From NCBI GenBank assembly GCA_913051825.1, contig CAJXCR010000003.1, positions 1 to 61,029 on the forward strand: 61,029 nucleotides of DNA. Direction: 5' to 3'. This stretch comes from an uncultured Halieaceae bacterium. GTDB taxonomy: Bacteria > Pseudomonadota > Gammaproteobacteria > Pseudomonadales > Halieaceae. This document shows, in pieces, positions 44,053 to 51,097 of the stretch (position 1 is its first letter; each line of letters begins with the position of its first letter). A model generated the notes under the pieces. That model had not been told where the DNA came from. It ran no database searches and worked only from the letters and a program-made list of their open reading frames with translations. The translations under genes and the position numbers were made by a program.

Positions 44053-46008
44053 ATGGAACTCGACTCTATCGTTGAAGATCAGGATTTTATTGAGGAGGCT
44101 CTGAAGTCAGCGAATATTCCAGCGCTTATCATGTCTATAGTTCACATGACAGGTGACACCCGAATCCTGAATGGTGATATCAAACCGCGATTTGTCGATC
44201 CTGTTTCTGCCGGATCAGAAGCATCAATTGATGAGGATATGGGCGAAGACGGCTTTACGTTAAAGGAGATGGAAATCGTTCGCCGTTGGGCGCTTGACGC
44301 CATTAATCAGTACCGCACTGCTAAAGAACCTCTGCCAGAGCTTGCTAAGAAAGACATTGAAAGCATGTTGAGTTATATGTGCGGGCAAAAACTCAGCGAG
44401 GAATACAGAAGCTTTATAGAAGAAGAGATTGGGCTCGACGGAATTGATCGACGTGGTATCAATCTCGAAACTCCTGAATTGCTCTCGCGAGCGAGGTCCT
44501 TTTCCGTAATAATAATCGGTGCTGGAATGGGTGGAATCTTGGCGTCGATTCGCCTCCAGGAAGCGGGTATAGCCCATACTGTTATAGAGAAAAATACCGG
44601 TGTCGGAGGCACCTGGCATGAAAATCGGTATCCAGGTTGTCGTGTAGATGTTCCTGGCCACAGTTATAGTTATTCTTTTGAACCAAACTATGACTGGAAG
44701 CATCATTATCCTGTTTCTGAAGATATACGAACTTACTATGAGCGGTGCGCAAAAAAATATAGGGTAGACGAGTTTGTTCGTCTAGATACCGAGGTCGTAA
44801 AAGCGGTTTTTGACGAAGAAGAATTGCTCTGGAGAGTTCACACTGTTGGTAAGAATGGGATCGAAGAAATTTTGTCGGCCAATGCCCTGATTAGTGCGGT
44901 AGGGCAATTAAATCGACCAAGATTTCCTGATATAGATGGGCTAGATGATTTTCAAGGAGAGCTAGTTCATTCCGCAATGTGGCCGAGCGATCTCGAGTGT
45001 TCTGGAAAGCGAGTGGCTGTTATCGGATCTGGAGCCAGTGCTTTCCAGATTGTTCCAGAGATAGCTAAAGTCGCCAAGCATCTAACAGTATTTCAACGAT
45101 CACCTGTTTGGATGTTCCCTAATCCGGTTTATCATCGTGAAGTTGCTGAGGGGCACAAGTGGGCACTCAGAAAGATTCCTTTTTATTCCAAGTGGTATCG
45201 TTTCGGACTTTTTTATTCCGCAGTCGAAGGGGTGTATGAGCAGACACTCGCAGACCCCAATTGGAATAGTCCTTTATCAGTTAGTGCGTCAAACGATGTC
45301 ATGCGTGAGAATTTGGCGATGTGGATTGAATCTCAAGTAAATGACCAGGCATTGCTAGAGAAAGTTCTACCAAAGTATCCTCCTTTCGGTAAGCGCATCC
45401 TTCAAGATAATGGGACCTATTTGTCATCATTACAGAAGGATAATGTAGAGCTTGTCGCAAAGGAGGTGAATAAACTTGTCCGAAATGGAGTTGTGTGTGG
45501 TGAGGGAAATGTTCATGAGGCCGATATTGTTATCTGTGCAACTGGATTTTTTGCTGAGCGATTCCTGTATCCGATTAATATCGTTGGTCGAGGAGGTGTG
45601 ACGCTATCAGACCAATGGGGCGTTGATGAGGGAAGGGCATACCTAGGGATCACTGTGCCCAATTTCCCTAATCTTTTTTGCGTTTATGGGCCAAATACAA
45701 ACCTAGTAGTAGCTGGCAGCATTGCTCACAATGCAGAGTCTCAGGTGAACTATATTATGAGAAGTGTCAAATTGTTGTTGGAACGCAATCAGGCGGCGAT
45801 GGATTGTCGGAAAGAAGTCTATGACAAATATAACGCTGAAGTAGATTCCATTAATGAAAGAACCGCTTGGGGAGCTCCTTCGGTCAACAACTGGTATAAA
45901 AATAGCTCCGGAAGAGTGACTTCATGTCTTCCTTTTAGAATTATTGATTACTGGAAGATGACAAAAAAACCCGATCCTGAGGATTACCTGTTCATCGACC
46001 AGAATTAG
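44053..46008 (+). CDS. Baeyer-Villiger flavin monooxygenase with N-terminal extension
   Basis: FAD/NADPH monooxygenase of 651 residues inserting oxygen next to a ketone. The BVMO fingerprint FxGxxxHxxxWP is present at residues 300-311 (FQGELVHSAMWP), between two Rossmann motifs, GAGMGG at 156-161 and VAVIGSGASAFQIVPE at about 325. About 150 residues precede the first Rossmann motif; this extension is helical, acidic and soluble. 4-hydroxyacetophenone monooxygenases have a similar extension, so this belongs to that larger BVMO type. The start is ATG 44053 with AGGAG 6 nt away. A perfect inverted repeat follows the stop. Confidence 0.93.
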   Translation: MELDSIVEDQDFIEEALKSANIPALIMSIVHMTGDTRILNGDIKPRFVDPVSAGSEASIDEDMGEDGFTLKEMEIVRRWALDAINQYRTAKEPLPELAKKDIESMLSYMCGQKLSEEYRSFIEEEIGLDGIDRRGINLETPELLSRARSFSVIIIGAGMGGILASIRLQEAGIAHTVIEKNTGVGGTWHENRYPGCRVDVPGHSYSYSFEPNYDWKHHYPVSEDIRTYYERCAKKYRVDEFVRLDTEVVKAVFDEEELLWRVHTVGKNGIEEILSANALISAVGQLNRPRFPDIDGLDDFQGELVHSAMWPSDLECSGKRVAVIGSGASAFQIVPEIAKVAKHLTVFQRSPVWMFPNPVYHREVAEGHKWALRKIPFYSKWYRFGLFYSAVEGVYEQTLADPNWNSPLSVSASNDVMRENLAMWIESQVNDQALLEKVLPKYPPFGKRILQDNGTYLSSLQKDNVELVAKEVNKLVRNGVVCGEGNVHEADIVICATGFFAERFLYPINIVGRGGVTLSDQWGVDEGRAYLGITVPNFPNLFCVYGPNTNLVVAGSIAHNAESQVNYIMRSVKLLLERNQAAMDCRKEVYDKYNAEVDSINERTAWGAPSVNNWYKNSSGRVTSCLPFRIIDYWKMTKKPDPEDYLFIDQN

Positions 46009-46010
46009 TA

Positions 46011-46030
46011 AGATGTTCTATATAACATCT
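46011..46030. repeat. Inverted repeat after the monooxygenase gene
   Basis: AGATGTT-CTATAT-AACATCT is a perfect 7-bp inverted repeat 2 nt after the BVMO stop and 70 nt before the aminotransferase GTG. It lacks a T-run, so it may be an mRNA-stabilising hairpin or an operator rather than an intrinsic terminator. Confidence 0.45.
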
Positions 46031-46099
46031 GCATCAGACGATAGAATCATGCTTATAAATGATTTACTGATTACCTAGCACGGTGGGGGTCTTGCAATA

Positions 46100-47470
46100 G
46101 TGAACTCTAGAATTAAATTTAATCGACATCTCTTACATCCGTGGGCAGATTTACCGAGCTTGGGGGAGGATGAAGGTACGCCTCTAATCACTCGTGGTGA
46201 AGGTGTGTACGTTTATGATGACCAAGGACGCAAGTTTCTTGATGGGCCTGGTGGCATGTGGTGCATGCAGGTCGGTTATGGTCGTAAGGAGATTGCCGAT
46301 GCAATCTCGACTCAGGCCTTAGATCTTTCTTATGCCTCAGCTTTTTCGGTCATGCATCCCAAAGAGATTGAGCTTGCCACCCGTATAGCAGAAGTCACCC
46401 CTGGGGATCTGAACCGGATATTTTTTACTACAGGAGGATCGACGGCCGTTGATTCAGCGTTGAGGCTCTGCCAGCTTGCAAACAACATCAAGGGTCAGCA
46501 AAATCGCAAGCATATTTTGTGCCGCGAGCAGGGTTACCATGGCAGCACATTTCTAGCTGCATCGGTAACAGGAAAAGAGCGTGACAAGTCCCTACTGGAC
46601 ACTGAGAAAGATCTCGTTCATTTTTTGACGTCGCCGCTATTGTCTGCAGACCCTTTAAAACGATCAGAGCAAGATTTCTGTGATTTTCTAATAGAAGAAT
46701 TAGACCAAGCGATACTCGAGATAGGCCCTGAGAACATAATGTGCTTTATAGCCGAGCCAGTATTGGGGTCTGGCGGAGTTGTAGTGCCCCCAAAGGATTA
46801 CAATCGGCGTGCTTGGGAAGTGGTGAAAGGCTATGGCATTATCTATATAGCAGATGAAGTAGTGACCGGTTTTGGTCGGTTAGGTCATTGGTTTGTTTCT
46901 AAGGAGATCTATGGAGTCCAGCCTGATATTATAACCTTTGCAAAGGGTGTGACCTCAGGTTACCTTCCTCTGGGAGGGTTCGCAGTATCAGACTCCTTTG
47001 TCAGCGAAATTAGTCATGACAAGGCAGATGGGAATCTTTTTTCAGCCGGATTCACCTGGTCGGCCAATCCCATATGCTGTGCAGCTGCGCTCACGAGTTG
47101 GGATATTTTGGAACGCGAAAATATTCTCGAGCATGTAAAAGAGATTGGTCCTTATTTTCAAAGTCAGTTAAAAACTCTAGAAGATCATGAGCTTGTGCGG
47201 GAGGTGCGCGGTATAGGCTTGATGGCAGCCGTTGAACTCCAGGCGCCGGATAAGATATCTGGCGAATCACTCCTTGATCGTGACTATACTTTGGGTGACT
47301 TGGTCGATCGACATTGCTATGAGCTGGGTTTGATGGTGCGACCATTGATCAATATTTGTATCTTATCGCCTCCGCTGGTGATCTCCTTTGAACAGGTAGA
47401 TGAGTTGATTGAAAAACTAGCAGCAGGCATTCAGGCCGCCTATCGCGAGCTTGGAGAACCAAAAAGTTAA
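46100..47470 (+). CDS. Class III PLP-dependent aminotransferase (first of tandem pair)
   Basis: Omega-amino acid or amine transaminase of 456 residues, start GTG 46100. PLP features are FFTTGGSTAVDSALRL (cofactor phosphate region, about 108-123), GYHGST, IYIADEVVTGFGRLG with D252, and K282 in ITFAKGVTSGYLPLGG. The N-terminal HPWADLPSLGEDEG and GPGGMWCMQVGYGRKEI segments are typical of the taurine/beta-alanine/amine-pyruvate group. The amino donor is unknown. It precedes a second class III enzyme by 18 nt, in a likely operon with the Rieske oxygenase. Confidence 0.92.
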   Translation: MNSRIKFNRHLLHPWADLPSLGEDEGTPLITRGEGVYVYDDQGRKFLDGPGGMWCMQVGYGRKEIADAISTQALDLSYASAFSVMHPKEIELATRIAEVTPGDLNRIFFTTGGSTAVDSALRLCQLANNIKGQQNRKHILCREQGYHGSTFLAASVTGKERDKSLLDTEKDLVHFLTSPLLSADPLKRSEQDFCDFLIEELDQAILEIGPENIMCFIAEPVLGSGGVVVPPKDYNRRAWEVVKGYGIIYIADEVVTGFGRLGHWFVSKEIYGVQPDIITFAKGVTSGYLPLGGFAVSDSFVSEISHDKADGNLFSAGFTWSANPICCAAALTSWDILERENILEHVKEIGPYFQSQLKTLEDHELVREVRGIGLMAAVELQAPDKISGESLLDRDYTLGDLVDRHCYELGLMVRPLINICILSPPLVISFEQVDELIEKLAAGIQAAYRELGEPKS

Positions 47471-47488
47471 AGACAGCAGAGGCGCTTT

Positions 47489-48871
47489 ATGACTTCGGAT
47501 AAAACACAACAATTTCTTGAGAAAGGCCTGCCATTTTTGCGAGAAGGTTTGCGCTACCAGTCGGAGAAGCAAAAGAGCAGTCAAAAAGGTTTCCAGCCAC
47601 CGCTCCAGATAATTGTTGATCGTGCCGAGGGGGACTTCGTCTATGATCTTGATGGTCGAAAAATAATCGATTTTCAAAATGGTTGGGCGACAAATCCATT
47701 GGGAAATTGTCATCCAGAGATATTGGAGGCGGTTCGTGAGGCTCATGAGCGATATGGATTTCATTGGGAGCATTCGCTAAGGATCCCGCTTGCTGAGAAA
47801 TTAGCTTCGATCACACCCGGAGGCGCATTGCCGCGCTTTAGCTTTGAGGTCTCTGGTACTGAAGCAGCAGAATCAGCTGTGCACGCGGCGCTTTGCCATA
47901 AGAAGCGACGCTATGTAATTGCTTTCGCCTCTAGCTTTCACGGAGAGAGCCTAGGCGCCAAGCTGTTAAGTGCATACGATAGTGATAATTATCGTTATTT
48001 AGAGGCCTGGACAGGAGGGGTGATCCGCACGCCGTTTCCGCATTCCGAGGAGCTGCCGCCAGGCATGTCTCAGAGCCAATACACAGATCAGTGTTTATGG
48101 CACCTTGAGCACTACATTCCTCGATACGTTATGTCGGCTGATAATATCGCTGGAGTTCTCGTTGAGCCTGCCTTGGCTGAAGGGGGCAACTGGGTCCCAG
48201 ATACACGATTTATAAAAGAAATTCGAGACATTTGTGATCGCAATGATTGGCTTATGATTGCTGATGAGGTGCTGACGGGTGTGGGACGGACGGGCACTAT
48301 GTGGGCGGTTGAACACTCTTCAGTCGTGCCCGATATTTTGGTCATGGGAAAGCATTTATCTGGAGGAGTTGAATCTTTTGCAGGATTTTCTGCAAAAGAT
48401 GAGATTCTTGGTGACAATCCCAGGGCAAGTGGTGGTAGCACCTTTGCAGGCACTCCTGCAGGCTGTGCGGCAGCCTTGAAGACCTTGGAAGTGATGGAGA
48501 GGGATAAGATCCTGGATCAAGCACAGAGACTATCAGCCCTTGCTCGAGATATAACCGATTCTTGGCCATCTGAATATGACATCGTTTCTGAAATACGAGG
48601 TTTGGGCTTGCTATTTGGAGTCTCTTTTAATACAGCGCATCATGATGGGATTCATGTGGCACGCAGTGTGCGAGATGAAATGCTTAGGCTAGGTGCATGG
48701 GCGATCTGTGATTTTCAGCCGCAGGTACGCCTTTATCCAGCGTTAAATATGGAGGAGCGTGTTCTCGTAGAGGGGCTTGATATGATGAAGCAGGCGATTG
48801 AGAAGGTTGAGCGAGACGGCCCGGCCATAGGTGATTATCCTCCTATGCCCAGTGGAAATGTTGGATTCTAA
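47489..48871 (+). CDS. Class III PLP-dependent aminotransferase (second of tandem pair)
   Basis: A second, clearly distinct class III aminotransferase of 460 residues. Motifs are FEVSGTEAAESAVHAAL (about 119-135), SSFHGESLGAK, MIADEVLTGVGRTG with D259, and K288 in ILVMGKHLSGGVES. The loop after the lysine and the N-terminus (QIIVDRAEGDFVYDLDGRKI) differ from the first copy, so this is not a recent duplication. It probably handles a different amine or acts in the reverse direction. It is followed by the Rieske oxygenase 36 nt later. Confidence 0.92.
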   Translation: MTSDKTQQFLEKGLPFLREGLRYQSEKQKSSQKGFQPPLQIIVDRAEGDFVYDLDGRKIIDFQNGWATNPLGNCHPEILEAVREAHERYGFHWEHSLRIPLAEKLASITPGGALPRFSFEVSGTEAAESAVHAALCHKKRRYVIAFASSFHGESLGAKLLSAYDSDNYRYLEAWTGGVIRTPFPHSEELPPGMSQSQYTDQCLWHLEHYIPRYVMSADNIAGVLVEPALAEGGNWVPDTRFIKEIRDICDRNDWLMIADEVLTGVGRTGTMWAVEHSSVVPDILVMGKHLSGGVESFAGFSAKDEILGDNPRASGGSTFAGTPAGCAAALKTLEVMERDKILDQAQRLSALARDITDSWPSEYDIVSEIRGLGLLFGVSFNTAHHDGIHVARSVRDEMLRLGAWAICDFQPQVRLYPALNMEERVLVEGLDMMKQAIEKVERDGPAIGDYPPMPSGNVGF

Positions 48872-48907
48872 GGCTCACATGCCAGTGAAAATTCTTTGGG
48901 AAGTGAT

Positions 48908-50011
48908 ATGAATACGTCTTTGCAGAGATCTCTGCCTGCTCTGGCTTATTTTGATTCTTCCGTTATGGAAGCCGAATGGGAAAAGCTTTGGTTTAAGCAG
49001 TGGTTGTATGTGTGCCGGCGCAGTGAGTTGGCAGAGTCTGGACAATATAAGGTGATAGAGATAGGCGGGCAGCAGGTTCTTATGACTCAGAACAAGCAAG
49101 GAGAGCTAAAGGCCTTCTATAACACCTGTAGGCACCGAGGGTCAGAGTTATGCTCAGACCCTGACGGTAAATTTAATGGAGGTCGGATCGTATGCCCTTA
49201 TCATCGATGGGCATTCTCTCTAGACGGTGAGCTGGTAAATATTCCATTTGCCGATGGGGAAATAAATGGACAGGAGCTCGGCTTGTATCCAGTGCATTCA
49301 CAGACCTGGGGCGGAAATATTTATATAAACCTTTCTAAAAACCCTTCGTCTGAGCTAGGAAAAGACGCTGATCCTTACTTTGGTCTCCTGGATAATTGGC
49401 CGTTAGAGGAGTTGGTGGTAGGACATCGCCATGATTATACGCTCAAGTGTAATTGGAAGGTGGTGTGGGAGAATTATCTGGAATGTTATCACTGCCCTGG
49501 CCTTCATCCAGAGCTTTGCGAGCTGGTACCGCTCTACAAGGAGACACTCGCGACTGACATGCTAGACGGCGTTAGTGGCACTAGGGACGCTGTGGCCGAG
49601 GGCGTTGAATCGTGGACGATGGACGGTAAGGCTATTGGGCCGAACTTTCCAAGCCTGACTACTGATGAGGTTAAGGCGGGGCACGTTTATCTGTCCCTGC
49701 CCCCTAATCAATGGATTGTGGGGCATCCAGACTATGTACGACAGGTTTCATTTATGCCCATCGATGCTGAGACGACCCAAATATCCTCAGAATGGTTGTT
49801 CTCACAGGAGTTTATGGATTGTCCCGACCTATCTCCTGAGCGCGCGATTGAATTTGGTGAACTTGTCCTTGGGCAGGATGCGGTCGCATGTGAGATTAAT
49901 CAGCGCGGAATGACGGCATTGCCGCATGAAGCAGGATTTTTAGTGGCCCCTCAAGAAGATGATCTTGGAAAGTATCATGATTGGTACCGAGCGCTTATGG
50001 AGAATAAGTGA
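48908..50011 (+). CDS. Rieske non-heme iron oxygenase, alpha subunit
   Basis: Ring-hydroxylating or demethylating oxygenase of 367 residues from ATG 48908; TTG 48896 is in frame but overlaps the GGGAAG ribosome site. The Rieske [2Fe-2S] ligands are C74-x-H76 and C96-xx-H99 (CRHRG, CPYHRWAF). The mononuclear iron site lies in WENYLECYHCPGLHPEL, with two His. This build is common in oxygenases acting on quaternary amines (choline, carnitine, stachydrine). With two transaminases upstream, N-demethylation or amine hydroxylation is plausible and would release formaldehyde, but this is not proven. No reductase gene is adjacent. Confidence 0.92.
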   Translation: MNTSLQRSLPALAYFDSSVMEAEWEKLWFKQWLYVCRRSELAESGQYKVIEIGGQQVLMTQNKQGELKAFYNTCRHRGSELCSDPDGKFNGGRIVCPYHRWAFSLDGELVNIPFADGEINGQELGLYPVHSQTWGGNIYINLSKNPSSELGKDADPYFGLLDNWPLEELVVGHRHDYTLKCNWKVVWENYLECYHCPGLHPELCELVPLYKETLATDMLDGVSGTRDAVAEGVESWTMDGKAIGPNFPSLTTDEVKAGHVYLSLPPNQWIVGHPDYVRQVSFMPIDAETTQISSEWLFSQEFMDCPDLSPERAIEFGELVLGQDAVACEINQRGMTALPHEAGFLVAPQEDDLGKYHDWYRALMENK

Positions 50012-50847
50012 GTCAGTTAGAATCAGAGGGAGTGGAGCATAACTCTCGCAGGCAGTGGATAAAATGGCTCGTTTATAGCCTGTTGTTACTAAATTTTGCG
50101 TTTTATCTTTTTCAAGAGATTGAAATTGCCTCCCACGCTCTTCGAAGGGGCGGTACGTTACTGCAGTGGGCGCAAGAGTTTGCGACGACGATTGACGAAT
50201 TAGGCTGGTTCGGCCTTCTCTTTGTGTTTGAGCTTGAGACCTATCTCTTGTCTGATGATGCCTACAGAAAGAGGCGGGTGCGATGGAGCCTTCTCCTAGT
50301 GCGTCTTGTTTGTTATGTGCTTCTGTTTCATACCTTGTTTGCTCGGGTTAATGGGTGGAGTGACTTTGTCGCAGTGTCACAGGCACCGGGATTGTTTGAT
50401 TTGTGTCAGTTAGCTGGCAAAGATATTTCGTTTTCTAGTAATTATATTGCTGATTTGATTACAGTCGAAAACTGTCAGAACTTCTCCGACTCCACAACAT
50501 ATTATTTTCTGGACCCGACTGTGGTTACCGATCAGAGGGGTTATGAGATTCGCCAGCAATTAACATGGCTAGATCTGCAAGATTCGGTTACATGGATTCT
50601 GGTTGTTTTTTTAATCGATTTAGCGGTACGGCTTCAAAATAGAAACATTATAGATCAACGACTTACGATTACACTCTTGATAGTTCGCTTGATGTACGGG
50701 CTTCTGTTGCTCCATGGGGCATTTTGGGTATACCTCGGCCACTGGGTTTGGGGTTGGGATCAATTTCTATGGATAGCGGGGTTTTGGGCGATTGAAGGAA
50801 ATCTATCCGAGTGGAAGAGTGAAATCCTTGAGGATACGGGCGGTTAG
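50008..50847 (+). CDS. Unrecognised multi-pass membrane protein coupled to Rieske oxygenase
   Basis: A 279-residue integral membrane protein that I cannot assign to a family. Hydrophobic segments lie near residues 20-36, 65-83, 95-112, 195-212 and 222-248. A soluble loop of about 75 residues between the third and fourth contains three Cys (LFDLCQLAGKD, VENCQNF). The C-terminus is Trp-rich (YLGHWVWGWDQFLW). The GTG start overlaps the Rieske stop (GTGA), indicating translational coupling. It could be a membrane anchor, a redox partner or a transporter for the oxygenase. No heme or Fe-S motif is evident. Confidence 0.8.
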   Translation: MSQLESEGVEHNSRRQWIKWLVYSLLLLNFAFYLFQEIEIASHALRRGGTLLQWAQEFATTIDELGWFGLLFVFELETYLLSDDAYRKRRVRWSLLLVRLVCYVLLFHTLFARVNGWSDFVAVSQAPGLFDLCQLAGKDISFSSNYIADLITVENCQNFSDSTTYYFLDPTVVTDQRGYEIRQQLTWLDLQDSVTWILVVFLIDLAVRLQNRNIIDQRLTITLLIVRLMYGLLLLHGAFWVYLGHWVWGWDQFLWIAGFWAIEGNLSEWKSEILEDTGG

Positions 50848-50908
50848 CAATAATTCGCCCTTTCAAAATGCTCAAAAAAAAATTACAGAAATTTTGCTGT
50901 AAAGAATT

Positions 50909-50956
50909 CACATTGAAAGCACCTGATTCAGACTTTGAATAAAGTGGTTCAATGTG
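50909..50956. repeat. Inverted repeat CACATTGAA/TTCAATGTG upstream of TonB receptor
   Basis: Two perfect 9-bp arms (50909-50917 and 50948-50956) separated by 30 nt lie about 140 nt upstream of the receptor gene. A smaller TTACAG/CTGTAA hairpin at about 50883-50902 precedes them. Either could be an operator or a transcript-end structure of the preceding gene. Confidence 0.4.
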
Positions 50957-51097
50957 TTTATATGTGCGTTAGAGCCTTCTTGGACGAAGAAAAACAAAAA
51001 GAATCAGAGGGTTACGATTAAATTATCTAGATAAAAGTAACAAATTCATAAGCTTATTAGCCAAATCTAATGTAATTACGACATGAGAGGGTTTTAA

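Noticed and set aside
50669-50911. - strand open frame over the end of the unknown membrane protein
   Set aside because: Antisense shadow of the coding frame, no start context and no neighbours on that strand.
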